A stretch of DNA of 64,000 nt, taken from positions 5,890,001 to 5,954,000 of the forward strand of contig OZ252023.1 in the NCBI GenBank assembly GCA_965247425.1. The letters are read 5' to 3'. The DNA is from CAZOZZ01 sp965247425 (GTDB taxonomy: Bacteria; Acidobacteriota; Terriglobia; 20CM-2-55-15). A model generated the notes under the pieces. The model saw nothing but the letters and a program-made list of their open reading frames with translations. It made no database searches and was not told where the DNA came from. Made by a program: the position numbers and the translations under genes. Below are positions 26,377 through 35,164 of the stretch, piece after piece. Numbering within the stretch: the stretch's first letter is position 1; each line of letters starts with the position of its first letter.

Positions 26377-27831
26377 ATGTCTCGAGCTGAAATTGTGTCT
26401 ACTCTCCGGCCCGAGGAGGACGCGCTGCGGTTGATGTCGCCCGCGGATGTCCAGCGGTACCGCTGCATACCTCTCCGGCGCCAGGGATCTTCTCTGGTCG
26501 TGGCGATGGCCGACCCGAAGGACCTTCGAACGATCCAGAATGTGGAGTTCCTGACGGGACTGCGCGTGGATGTGGTCGAATCCAGTCCTGCCGCAATTGA
26601 TGGCGCGTTTGTTACTCATTACCGGCAATCCCAACTTCCAGCCGTCATCCGCGAACAGAAAACCGCTTTGATGGAGCCTCCCGTCGTGCGCATTCAGAAG
26701 CTTGTCTTCAGCGAGGCGGTACGGCTGTCGGCAAGCGACATCCACATCGAGCCAGGTGATCGGCTCACACGAATCCGGTTTCGCGTTGACGGTCTGTTGC
26801 AGAATGCGTTCGAAGTTCCAGGGTGGCTGCACGACCGCCTCCTGGCTCGGATCAAGATCATGGCCAGGCTCGACATCAGCGAGCGTCGCCTCCCTCAGGA
26901 CGGACACCTGACCGATCGGGAGAGGGGGTTCGAAGCACGTTTGTCGACGCTGCCGACCCATCGCGGTGAAGCTGCCGTCATCCGGCTCTTCGGGGATCGA
27001 TCCTCCCTGCCGACACTGACCGACCTGGGTTGCGGAGACTTGATGGAACAACGGCTGCGGGCTCTATGCCACAGGCCACAAGGAATTCTCCTGATTGTCG
27101 GGCCGACCGGAAGCGGGAAGACGACCACACTTTACGCGATCATCGACGAACTTCGATCGTCCCCCATCAACATCGTCACGATCGAGGACCCCATCGAATA
27201 CCGCGTCGACGGGGTCCGGCAGGTACAGGTCGATGACAAGTCCGGGCTGTCGTTCCAGGCATCCCTGAGATCGACCTTGCGCCAGGATCCGGACGTCATT
27301 CTAGTGGGCGAGATCAGGGATGGCGAAACCGCTCGAATAGCATTTAACGCGGCCTTGACGGGGCACCTCGTCCTCACCACACTCCATGCGACCGATGCCG
27401 CCTCAGCCGGGGTACGTCTGGTCGAGTTGGGAGTGGACCGGTACTTGATTTCGTCGGCCATGATCGGAGTCATTGCCCAGCGCCTGGTTCGCAAGAACTG
27501 TTCGAACTGCTTGAGGCCCGACTTCCCTCCAGCGCTTTACGCTGACCGGTTGGGTCTCCACCCGGGCGCGCCCGGAAGTCTGAGACGCAGCTATGGATGC
27601 ATCAAGTGCAATTTCAGTTGCGGAGACGGCCGTGTCCCGCTCTTCGAAATGCTGGAGATCTGTGAAACAATTCGTCCGCACATCGCCTCAGGCCGGAAGG
27701 ACAAGTTGCTTGAGGATGCCAGGCGGATGGGCTTTGTATCGCCGCTGGATCAGGCGATCGAGTTGGTCCTCACCGGGGATGTGTCGGTGGAGGAAGCCTA
27801 TCGGACTTGCTATTTCGGGGATGCCCGATGA
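26377..27831 (+). CDS. GspE/PilB-family secretion or pilus assembly ATPase
   Basis: A 484-residue traffic ATPase that powers type II secretion or type IV pilus extension from the cytoplasmic face of the inner membrane. Residues 1-95 are an N1-type domain. SASDIHIEPGDRLTRIRF marks the core domain; Walker A is GPTGSGKTTTLY, the Asp box IEDPIEYR, Walker B PDVILVGEIRD and the His box LTTLHATDA. A tetracysteine zinc motif (CSNC, then CIKC) lies at about residues 375-412. No other pilus or secretion genes are adjacent, so the exact machine is unknown. Its stop overlaps the next start (ATGA). Confidence 0.93.
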   Translation: MSRAEIVSTLRPEEDALRLMSPADVQRYRCIPLRRQGSSLVVAMADPKDLRTIQNVEFLTGLRVDVVESSPAAIDGAFVTHYRQSQLPAVIREQKTALMEPPVVRIQKLVFSEAVRLSASDIHIEPGDRLTRIRFRVDGLLQNAFEVPGWLHDRLLARIKIMARLDISERRLPQDGHLTDRERGFEARLSTLPTHRGEAAVIRLFGDRSSLPTLTDLGCGDLMEQRLRALCHRPQGILLIVGPTGSGKTTTLYAIIDELRSSPINIVTIEDPIEYRVDGVRQVQVDDKSGLSFQASLRSTLRQDPDVILVGEIRDGETARIAFNAALTGHLVLTTLHATDAASAGVRLVELGVDRYLISSAMIGVIAQRLVRKNCSNCLRPDFPPALYADRLGLHPGAPGSLRRSYGCIKCNFSCGDGRVPLFEMLEICETIRPHIASGRKDKLLEDARRMGFVSPLDQAIELVLTGDVSVEEAYRTCYFGDAR

Positions 27832-28430
27832 GACAGGACGTCGACTATTACAAGGTCTTGAGCCTGGGCCATGATGCCACCGCCGACGACATCCATCGTG
27901 CCTACCGTTCGCTTGCGCTGCGTTACCATCCGGACCGGAACCCGACCCAGGAAGCCGAAACCTTCATGATGCTCGTCAACGAAGCTTACGAGTGTCTCGG
28001 TGATATCGGGCGGCGTCGGGAGTTCGACCAGAGTTCGAGGATCGCCGGCCCTCCGGGACTTGAAGCCGCGGTTCTCGATGCAGCCCGGGAGATCGTCGGC
28101 CGGTCCGGTTGGCCAACAGTCGAAACAGGTGACGGAGATTTGATTCTGGCAACGGAAGGCAAGAGGGCTTTCCTGAGGTGGGCCGGCCCCCTCGGTTTGT
28201 CGGAACTCGATGCCTGGGTCCATGCGAGCGTTCGAGTGTTTAAACGCAACCTGGCGGATTGTTCCATCGTGCTGGCCCTGCGGCTGCTTGCCGCGGATCA
28301 GATTCCGAATGCTATTCATCATCTCGATCGGCCCGCGACGGCGGTCGATCTGACGGAATCCCGACTTGTCGGTGCCGACTTTCCAGACGACGAGATCAGG
28401 CGGGCGTTTCTTCCTTTCAAGCTCGAATGA
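27828..28430 (+). CDS. J-domain protein with unknown C-terminal region
   Basis: A 200-residue protein. Residues 1-70 are a DnaJ J-domain: DYYKVLSLGHDATADDIHRA, then YHPDRNPT with the HPD that stimulates DnaK. Residues 75-200 match no family I know and lack the Gly/Phe region and zinc centre of DnaJ. The start ATG overlaps the stop of the GspE-type ATPase by four bases, so the two are translated together. A role as chaperone adaptor for the secretion ATPase or its substrates is inference. Confidence 0.85.
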   Translation: MRQDVDYYKVLSLGHDATADDIHRAYRSLALRYHPDRNPTQEAETFMMLVNEAYECLGDIGRRREFDQSSRIAGPPGLEAAVLDAAREIVGRSGWPTVETGDGDLILATEGKRAFLRWAGPLGLSELDAWVHASVRVFKRNLADCSIVLALRLLAADQIPNAIHHLDRPATAVDLTESRLVGADFPDDEIRRAFLPFKLE

Positions 28431-28487
28431 GCTCGCTTTCGTGTATTCATGGTGTGTCGGCCCCTGGCCGGACCGGGTCGTGGTCCG

Positions 28488-28496
28488 TGATATGAT
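28488..28496 (+). promoter_or_regulatory. Extended -10 promoter of the TPR gene
   Basis: TGA-TATGAT forms an extended -10 element ending seven bases before the ATG at 28504. No -35 box is evident. Standard initiation would fall at about 28503, giving a leaderless message. Confidence 0.5.
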
Positions 28497-28503
28497 CGGG
28501 ACG

Positions 28504-29067
28504 ATGAACAAGGACTCCTATCTCCTGCTCGTAGGGGGCTTTCTCCTTGGTTTCCTGATGACATATCTTTGGGTTCGAGATCGCGATCTGGGGCCGATCG
28601 TTGTCCGTGGGATCCCGGCTGCCGTGACCCAGGGGGGCCCTCCCGGTAACGCCACATTGATCGCACAACTGGAAGAGGAGATAGAGAACGATCCAGGGAA
28701 TTTTCCGTCACTCGTCGAACTTGGAAACCTCAATTTCGATGCCGAGAACTTCTCCGGAGCTGCGGATTACTACGCGAAAGCTCTTGATGTCCAGCCCGAA
28801 GACGCGAACGTCCGGACCGATCTGGGAACCGCGCTCTACTACTCCAACCGTGTCGATGCCGCGGTCGCCGAGTTCGAAAAATCGCTGGCGATCGATCCGG
28901 ACCATCCGCAAACCTTGTTCAACATGGGTGTGGTTCTCCTCGAGGAAAGGAACGATCGGGAAGGGGCGATCCAACTCTGGGAGCACCTGGTCGACGTCAA
29001 CCCCGGTTATTCCCAGATCGGAATGGTTCGTGAAGAAATCGCGAGGCTGAAGGGGCAAGAGCGCTAG
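28504..29067 (+). CDS. Membrane-anchored TPR protein
   Basis: A 187-residue protein: an N-terminal membrane helix (LLLVGGFLLGFLMTYLWV, residues 7-24), a short linker, then three tetratricopeptide repeats from about residue 60 (SLVELGNLNFDAENFSGAAD; VRTDLGTALYYSNRVDAA; TLFNMGVVLLEERNDREGA). It resembles the periplasmic TPR parts of CcmH/NrfG-type assembly factors, but lacks their cytochrome-specific domains. It follows the J-domain gene by 73 bases with its own promoter. Confidence 0.82.
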   Translation: MNKDSYLLLVGGFLLGFLMTYLWVRDRDLGPIVVRGIPAAVTQGGPPGNATLIAQLEEEIENDPGNFPSLVELGNLNFDAENFSGAADYYAKALDVQPEDANVRTDLGTALYYSNRVDAAVAEFEKSLAIDPDHPQTLFNMGVVLLEERNDREGAIQLWEHLVDVNPGYSQIGMVREEIARLKGQER

Positions 29068-29137
29068 CGAGCTCAAACAGGTTACCAGGGAGCCCAACCA
29101 ACCGCACTTCTTTCTGGAGCACCGGACGAGTACCGTC

Positions 29138-30607
29138 ATGAAACAGGAAATCCTCGACAAGCTGGGCGCGGTTGTCGGCGCCGCGAGGGTCACCGCTGAC
29201 GAGACCGACTTGCTTGTCTACGAGTGCGACGCCCTCGCCCTGTTCAAGCACAAGCCCGACGTTGTGGTGTTTCCCGCTTCGGCCCGCGAGGTGTCGGCGG
29301 TCGTCCGTCTGGCGAACGAATACCAGATTCCGTTCCTGCCCCGGGGTGCGGGCACCGGTCTGAGCGGCGGGGCCATTGCGGCGGATGGTGGGATCATCAT
29401 CGAATTGCAGCAGATGAACCGTGTCGTGTCTATCGATCCGGAGAACCGTTTCGCTGTCCTCCAACCGGGTGTCGTCAACCTGGACGTCTCGCGCGCGGTG
29501 TCCCCATACGGCCTCTATTACGCTCCGGACCCTTCCAGTCAAATGGCCTGCAGTATCGGCGGCAATGTGGCCGAGAATGCGGGAGGGCCGCATTGTTTGA
29601 AGTACGGCATGACCACCAACCACATCCTCGAGCTCGAGGCGGTGCTGGCGACCGGAGAGATAGTCCGGATTGGTAACAAGGCCGGCGATCCGGTGGGCTA
29701 TGACCTTGTCGGGCTTGTTGTTGGATCGGAAGGAACGTTTGCCATCGTCACCGAGATAACGGTTCGGTTGCTCCGGAAGCCGAATGCGGTGAAGACCCTG
29801 CTGGCCGCGTTTCCCTCCGTCGAGGCTTGCAGTCAAACGGTCTCGGCAGTGATCGCCGCCGGTATCGTGCCCTCAGCTCTCGAGTTTGTGGACCAGAAAA
29901 CGACCGAGGCGGTCGAAGCGTCGGTATACCGGGCCGGTTACCGGCTCGATGCCGCCGCGAGCCTCCTGATCGAAGTCGATGGGTTCGACGTGGCGCTCGA
30001 AGAGACGGCCGATTCCATCAGGTCGATCTGCGAGAGCAACGGTTCCTACGACATCCGGGTAGCCGAAGACGAAGAGCAGCGGGCGCGATTGTGGCTGGGC
30101 CGCAAAGGCGCGTTCGGGGCCATGGGGCGCATCAGCCCCGACATGATCGTCATGGACGCCGTCATCCCCAGGACGCGGCTTCCCGAAGTCCTGACTCGGA
30201 TCCAGTCTATTTCCGACAGCTACGACCTGCCCGTGGCGAACGTGTTCCACGCCGGCGACGGGAACCTGCACCCGCTGATCCTCTTCGACAGCCGACGGAG
30301 CGACCATGTCGACCGTATTTTTCGGATGGCGGAAGAGATAATGGAGGTTTGCGTCAGTGTGGGTGGTGCGCTCAGCGGGGAGCATGGCATCGGGCTCGAG
30401 AAAAAAGAGTACATGCGGATGGTTTACACCGACGACGACCTGGACGTCATGCAACGGACCAAGGACGTCTTTAACCCCATGGGGCTTCTCAACCCCGGCA
30501 AGATATTTCCCACCGGCAGCGCATGTACGGAAGTCGGCCCCGGCGTTACGAGCACGGCTGAAGCGGCGCGACGTATCGACAGGTATGTCCGGGGGAGTGA
30601 AATTTGA
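29138..30607 (+). CDS. glcD: Glycolate oxidase subunit GlcD (FAD-linked)
   Basis: A 489-residue FAD-linked oxidase of the vanillyl-alcohol oxidase fold, catalytic subunit of glycolate (or D-lactate) dehydrogenase. The FAD-binding region shows FLPRGAGTGLSGGAI, PSSQMACSIGGNVAENAGG and GLVVGSEGTFAIVTEI. The C-terminal domain carries NVFHAGDGNLHP and LSGEHGIGLEK, with histidines near the flavin. It is first of glcD-glcE-glcF, each overlapping the next by four bases. Confidence 0.95.
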   Translation: MKQEILDKLGAVVGAARVTADETDLLVYECDALALFKHKPDVVVFPASAREVSAVVRLANEYQIPFLPRGAGTGLSGGAIAADGGIIIELQQMNRVVSIDPENRFAVLQPGVVNLDVSRAVSPYGLYYAPDPSSQMACSIGGNVAENAGGPHCLKYGMTTNHILELEAVLATGEIVRIGNKAGDPVGYDLVGLVVGSEGTFAIVTEITVRLLRKPNAVKTLLAAFPSVEACSQTVSAVIAAGIVPSALEFVDQKTTEAVEASVYRAGYRLDAAASLLIEVDGFDVALEETADSIRSICESNGSYDIRVAEDEEQRARLWLGRKGAFGAMGRISPDMIVMDAVIPRTRLPEVLTRIQSISDSYDLPVANVFHAGDGNLHPLILFDSRRSDHVDRIFRMAEEIMEVCVSVGGALSGEHGIGLEKKEYMRMVYTDDDLDVMQRTKDVFNPMGLLNPGKIFPTGSACTEVGPGVTSTAEAARRIDRYVRGSEI

Positions 30608-31722
30608 TCCTGGACTCTGTCCCCGTCGATCGCGTACACGCGCCCAGGACGACAACGGAACTCAGCGAAGCCATACGTTCTGAAACGGGAGCGATGGCCC
30701 CCGTGGGCGCCGGTACCGAACTCGAGTTCGGCAACCCTCTCGGCCCGATCGACTGTGCGATCGACATGCGCCGACTTTCCCGTATCACAGAGTACGTGCC
30801 CGCCGATCTGACCGTCCACGTGGAGGCGGGTCTCACCCTGGGGCAACTTCAAACCGCCCTGGCGGAACACAATCAGATTCTACCGCTCGACCCCTGGAAC
30901 GGTCCGGAAGCCACCATCGGTGGTATTGCCGCGACCAACGCCCAGGGCCCGTTTCGGACCATTGGGGGAATTCGCGACTGGATCATCGGGATGCGGGTCG
31001 TCGAGGTCGACGGCCGTAATTCAAAAACCGGAGGTCGCGTCGTCAAGAACGTTTCCGGATACGACCTGGCCAAACTGTATACGGGCTCTCTGGGCTCTCT
31101 GGCGATCATCTCGGAGGTCAGTCTTAAATTGCGGGCCAATTTTGAAAGGACAACGACCGTTCGGGCTCGTGTGGATCGCGTAGATGAAGCGTCACGTCTT
31201 GTTGTGGCGATTCGAACCGGCCCCTTCGAGCCGGTTTCGTTCCTGTGGACGGGGCCGGACAATTCCATCTATGTTCGTTTTGGCGAGCAGAAGCGCGCGG
31301 TGGAATGGCAACTCTCGCGGTTGCCGGCGGCCGAATGGGAGACATTTGAAGGGGAAGCCGAGCGCACCCTCTGGCAGGGCGTGCGCAGAGGTTACCAGGA
31401 GCTTGGAGAAATCGTTCTGCGCCTTGTGACGCTGCCATCGAAAATCCGAGAAGTGGTCGAGCGTTTCAACCCGGATCGCTGGCTGGCGCACGCGGCCAAC
31501 GGAATCGTTTTGCTGGCCTTGCCCAGCGCGGACGGCATAGCCGAGCTTCGACGGGAGTTTCCGGTTGTGATCGAACGTGCCCCGATCGAGGTTCGCCGGC
31601 AGGTTTCGGCCTTCGGCCTCGAGGGACGGGAATATGAGCTGATGAAGCAACTTAAGAGATCGTTCGACCCGGAGGGTCGGTTGAATCCCCGTCGCCACGT
31701 GGATGGAGAGGACAGAGCATGA
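30604..31722 (+). CDS. glcE: Glycolate oxidase subunit GlcE (FAD-binding)
   Basis: A 372-residue FAD-binding partner of GlcD, without an active site of its own. The FAD fold is seen in APVGAGTELEFGNPL, EATIGGIAATNAQGP and TGGRVVKNVSGYDLAKL. It begins at TTG in a TTGA overlap with glcD, so coupled translation is expected, and its stop overlaps glcF. The weaker divergence in the C-terminal half is usual for GlcE. Confidence 0.92.
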   Translation: MILDSVPVDRVHAPRTTTELSEAIRSETGAMAPVGAGTELEFGNPLGPIDCAIDMRRLSRITEYVPADLTVHVEAGLTLGQLQTALAEHNQILPLDPWNGPEATIGGIAATNAQGPFRTIGGIRDWIIGMRVVEVDGRNSKTGGRVVKNVSGYDLAKLYTGSLGSLAIISEVSLKLRANFERTTTVRARVDRVDEASRLVVAIRTGPFEPVSFLWTGPDNSIYVRFGEQKRAVEWQLSRLPAAEWETFEGEAERTLWQGVRRGYQELGEIVLRLVTLPSKIREVVERFNPDRWLAHAANGIVLLALPSADGIAELRREFPVVIERAPIEVRRQVSAFGLEGREYELMKQLKRSFDPEGRLNPRRHVDGEDRA

Positions 31723-32984
31723 AAAGCACTCTCGAAGCCCGCCACGATGAACTGTACCTGGATTGTGTTCACTGCGGGCTGTGCCTGTCTTCCTGCCCGA
31801 CCTACCGTGTCCTCGGCAATGAAATGGATTCGCCCCGGGGACGGATTTACCTGATGCGTGCGCTCGACGAAGGCCGCACCTCGATAACCGACACCTTCGT
31901 GGATCACATGTTCCGTTGTCTGGATTGCAGGGCGTGTGAAACGGTTTGTCCCTCGGGAGTTCGCTTCGGGCACATGATGGAAGACACCCGGGCCAGGATC
32001 GTCAACGAACGATCGACGAACTGGATCATGAGGCTGACGCTCAATCACATCTTCCCTCATCCGGGCCGCTTTCATCTGGCCGCCCGTTTGCTTCAGATCT
32101 ACAACCAGTCCGGCCTTTCCGGGTTCATGCGTTCCACGGGTTTGCTCGAACGGTTCGCGCCCGATTACGCGGCTGCCGAAGAAATGATGCCCGACATCGC
32201 ACCCGGTTCGGGTGTGGTGCCCGGTAACGTTTATTCCGCGGTGGGCCGGCCCCGGGGGCGGGTTGCGTTCTTCGCCGGATGCGTCATGAACTCCGTTCTC
32301 GGCGAGTTGAACAGGGCGAGCGTCGGGCTGCTGACGCGGGCCGGGTACGAGGTCGTCGTCCCGGACGGTCAGGTCTGTTGCGGCGCGCTGGCCAATCATG
32401 CCGGTCTCCGGGACACGGCCCGGGGCATGGCGCGTTCAAACCTTCCCGCGTTTCGGCTCGAAGGTGTGGAGGCCATCATTGTCAATGCGTCGGGTTGTGG
32501 TGCCATGCTTTCCGAATATCCGCTTCTGGTGGAAGGCGCCGAGGTCTTTTCATTGAAGGTGCGGGACCTGGCCTCGTTCCTCGGGACCACATCCATTGCG
32601 GACCATTTCACCGAACGAATGGAATTGCGCGTCGGATACGACGACCCCTGTCACCTCATCCACGCCCAGGGCGTGAGCAAACCGCCACGGGATCTGATCC
32701 GGGCTATTCCCGGCGTCGAGTACGTCGAGGTCGATGGCGCCGACCAGTGCTGCGGCAGCGCAGGAGTCTACAGCCTGACCGAGAGGGAACTGTCGATGGA
32801 GATCCTGGACCGCAAGATGGAACAGATTCGTGCGGCGGATCTGGACGTACTCGTGACCGGGAACCCCGGCTGCTTGTTTCAATTCCAATACGGTGCGCGA
32901 AGGTGCGGAATGAAGCTCGAAGTGGTTCATCTTGCCGAGCTGTTGACCCGGTCCCTGGCAGACCGAAGAACTTCGACAGTTTGA
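31719..32984 (+). CDS. glcF: Glycolate oxidase iron-sulfur subunit GlcF
   Basis: A 421-residue iron-sulfur subunit. Two 4Fe-4S ferredoxin motifs lie at residues about 13-24 (CVHCGLCLSSCP) and 68-79 (CLDCRACETVCP). Two CCG-type domains follow, with CCGALANHAG and CCGSAGVYS, and DPCHLIHAQ. It carries electrons from GlcD to the quinone pool at the inner membrane. The -35 box of the htpX promoter overlaps its stop codon. Confidence 0.95.
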   Translation: MKSTLEARHDELYLDCVHCGLCLSSCPTYRVLGNEMDSPRGRIYLMRALDEGRTSITDTFVDHMFRCLDCRACETVCPSGVRFGHMMEDTRARIVNERSTNWIMRLTLNHIFPHPGRFHLAARLLQIYNQSGLSGFMRSTGLLERFAPDYAAAEEMMPDIAPGSGVVPGNVYSAVGRPRGRVAFFAGCVMNSVLGELNRASVGLLTRAGYEVVVPDGQVCCGALANHAGLRDTARGMARSNLPAFRLEGVEAIIVNASGCGAMLSEYPLLVEGAEVFSLKVRDLASFLGTTSIADHFTERMELRVGYDDPCHLIHAQGVSKPPRDLIRAIPGVEYVEVDGADQCCGSAGVYSLTERELSMEILDRKMEQIRAADLDVLVTGNPGCLFQFQYGARRCGMKLEVVHLAELLTRSLADRRTSTV

Positions 32985-33008
32985 CAAAACGTCCGGGCCG
33001 CATACAAT
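32981..33008 (+). promoter_or_regulatory. Sigma-70 promoter of htpX
   Basis: TTGACA (32981-32986), a 16-base spacer and TACAAT (33003-33008) make a near-consensus housekeeping promoter. The -35 box overlaps the TGA stop of glcF. The leader would be about 35 bases and contains an AAGGAGAG ribosome binding site at 33040-33047. Confidence 0.75.
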
Positions 33009-33049
33009 TTCAGTATGAGTCGCGTTTAACCGCGAATCCAAGGAGAGTC

Positions 33050-33901
33050 ATGAATACCGCCAAGACGGCTGCTTTGCTGGCCGGGATGACCGTTCTGCTC
33101 GTGTTTGCCGGTGGAGCCCTCGGTGGAAGCGGAGGAATGGTCATCGCGTTTATCTTTGCGCTTGTCATGAACGCGTTTTCCTACTGGTTCAGCGACAAGA
33201 TCATCCTGAAAATGTACAAGGCCCGGGAAGCGAGCGAACAGGACGCGCCTGTACTCTACGGTGTCGTTCGCGATCTGACCATGCGCGCGAACATGCCGAT
33301 GCCGAAGGTGTATGTGATTCCCGGTGATGCTCCCAACGCGTTTGCGACGGGCCGAAATCCGAACCATGCCGCCGTCGCCGCAACACACGGGATACTAAGG
33401 CTCCTCAGTCGAGAAGAGCTTGCAGGTGTGATGGCGCACGAACTGGCGCACGTTCAGAACCGCGACATCTTGATCGGCACAATTGCCGCCACCATCGCCG
33501 GCGCGATCAGCATGCTGGCCAGCATGGCGCAGTGGGGGATGATCTTCGGTGGCGGCCGACGCGACGACGACAACGGAGGAATTGTCGGCCTGATCGCCAT
33601 GATGATACTCGCCCCATTCGGAGCCGCACTGATCCAGATGGCGATATCCCGATCCCGCGAATACCAGGCCGACGCCACCGGCGCCCGCCTGTGCGGCAAC
33701 CCGTTGTGGCTGGCCGAAGCTCTGCGCAAACTCGACGCCCAGTCCAGGCGCATCCCGATGGACGCCAGCCCCGCCACCGCCCACATGTTCATCGTGAACC
33801 CGCTCCGCGGCGGCGGCATGGCCAAACTCTTCAGCACCCACCCCCCCATGACCGAACGGGTGTCCCGCTTGGAGCAAATGGCCTACGGATCCATCGAGTA
33901 G
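33050..33901 (+). CDS. htpX: Membrane zinc metalloprotease HtpX (M48)
   Basis: A 283-residue inner-membrane protease for quality control of misfolded membrane proteins. Two N-terminal membrane helices span residues 4-45. The zinc site is HELAHVQNRD (HExxH, about residues 128-132) with the third ligand in REYQADATGARL. Another hydrophobic pair lies at 145-200. Length is standard. Start at 33050 has a good ribosome binding site; the frame stays open far upstream only by chance inside glcF. Confidence 0.95.
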   Translation: MNTAKTAALLAGMTVLLVFAGGALGGSGGMVIAFIFALVMNAFSYWFSDKIILKMYKAREASEQDAPVLYGVVRDLTMRANMPMPKVYVIPGDAPNAFATGRNPNHAAVAATHGILRLLSREELAGVMAHELAHVQNRDILIGTIAATIAGAISMLASMAQWGMIFGGGRRDDDNGGIVGLIAMMILAPFGAALIQMAISRSREYQADATGARLCGNPLWLAEALRKLDAQSRRIPMDASPATAHMFIVNPLRGGGMAKLFSTHPPMTERVSRLEQMAYGSIE

Positions 33902-33930
33902 CCACTTGACCTGAGATTCAGCTCCAGGGC

Positions 33931-34201
33931 TCGACGCAGAGGCGCAAAGACGCAAAGTCTGATTTCCCGCTCAGCGGGGTTTTGCGCCTTGCCGCTTACA
34001 TCGGCGCCGCCTGAAACTTTTTTTCAACACGAAGACACGAAGAACACGAAGATGAACAAACAAATCTCGTGTGTCCTTCGTGTGTTCGTGTGTTCGTGTT
34101 GAAATACGAAAGTATCAAATTGGCAAACTGTTGCAGGCCAGGCGCGAACGTTTCGGGCTGCAAAGAAAAAGACCTCTGCGTCTTTGCGTCTTTGCGTCGA
34201 A
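33931..34201. repeat. Octamer-arm palindromic element, copy 3 (interrupted)
   Basis: The left arm (33931-33957) reads TCGACGCAGAGGCGCAAAG and on in octamers; the right arm (34173-34201) is the inverse, CTCTGCGTCTTTGCGTC and on to GTCGA. The interior is longer than in other copies because a second palindromic element occupies 34018-34104. It fills the gap between the convergent htpX and acyltransferase genes. Confidence 0.85.
34018..34104. repeat. Nested element with ACACGAAG arms
   Basis: The left arm (34018-34051) is TTTTTCAACACGAAG followed by ACACGAAG-type units; the right arm (34068-34103) is the inverse, CTTCGTGTGTTCGTGT ending GTTGAAA. The spacer is only about 16 bases. The design matches the RCGCARAG family but with a different unit, and it lies inside copy 3 of that family. 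Confidence 0.85.
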
Positions 34202-34226
34202 CCCAAGTTTCAATCTGATGCCATAT

Positions 34227-35138
34227 TCAGTAAAGGGGGGCTTCGCCTTCTGGGCGGGTCTTCCATCTTCTGTGAATCCAGAGCCACTGGTCGGGAAACT
34301 TGCGGACGAATGTTTCGAGGACCTGGTTGAACATCCGGGTGTTGTCCACAATGTCCTGTTTTCGGTCGCCTGTTACGATCAGGTCCAGGGGAGGGGCGAA
34401 GTGGAGGATGTGTCGTTTTCGGCTCTTGTCCCAGCGTAGATAAACGGGGATGACTGCGGCGCCGGTCCGAAGGGCAAAGGTCGCAACGCCTGGTGTCGTG
34501 GCCGCCGGAATTCCGAAGAAGTCGACGAAGACACCCTCGCTTCGGGTGGTGTTCTGATCGGCCAGGATGCCGACAGCCTCGTTGTTGCCGAGTGCTTTGA
34601 GGACACCGCGGACGGCATGGGTCCGATCGATCACCTGGTTCCCGCCCCACGTGCGGAATCGCGTGATCAACCGGTCGATCAATGGATTGTCGATTGGGCG
34701 TGTCAGAAACTTCAGCGGATACCCGTAGATGGAATGCGCGAACGAGCACAGTTCCCACGAACCGACGTGTGCGGTCAGGTAGAGGATGCCTCGGCCGCGC
34801 CGGTGCCCTTCGAGATAATTGTCGAATCCCTCGTATTCGACGATTTCGGGGATGTTGTCGCGGTTGAGTTTCGGGAAATGACTGAATTCCACCAGCAGGC
34901 GCCCAAGGTTCCTGAAGACCTGCCGGATGATCCTCCCCCGTTCGTCGTCGGACAGATCGGGAAGCGCCATGCGAAGGTTGTACAAGCCGGTTTCGCGCTG
35001 TCGGCGGGCGAGGCGATAGCTGGCCCCTGCGACGATGTCACCGACCCTGTAGGCGAGGTTGCGAGGAATCGATCCGAGGATTCGAAGTACCGATTTTGCC
35101 AGTGCGTATTGGATGAACGCTTTTCCACCCACTCTCAT
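34227..35138 (-). CDS. Lipid A-type lysophospholipid acyltransferase (LpxL/HtrB family)
   Basis: About 303 residues. The catalytic HxxxxE is in TAHVGSWEL (about residue 123), followed by the conserved ADQNTTRSEGVFVDFFG block, where DQ-N and FFG are typical of Kdo2-lipid A late acyltransferases. It adds a secondary acyl chain to lipid A at the inner membrane. I use the ATG at 35138; a GTG five codons upstream (35153) is possible. It is divergent from the ArnT-like gene, whose start is only 26 bases away. Confidence 0.9.
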   Translation of the reverse strand: MRVGGKAFIQYALAKSVLRILGSIPRNLAYRVGDIVAGASYRLARRQRETGLYNLRMALPDLSDDERGRIIRQVFRNLGRLLVEFSHFPKLNRDNIPEIVEYEGFDNYLEGHRRGRGILYLTAHVGSWELCSFAHSIYGYPLKFLTRPIDNPLIDRLITRFRTWGGNQVIDRTHAVRGVLKALGNNEAVGILADQNTTRSEGVFVDFFGIPAATTPGVATFALRTGAAVIPVYLRWDKSRKRHILHFAPPLDLIVTGDRKQDIVDNTRMFNQVLETFVRKFPDQWLWIHRRWKTRPEGEAPLY

Positions 35139-35164
35139 CCGTGTTATTTTCACATACTTTCAAG

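Noticed and set aside
32279..33049. Upstream extension of htpX by over 250 residues
   Set aside because: It lies out of frame within glcF, is arginine-rich as shadow frames are here, and htpX has its own promoter and ribosome binding site.
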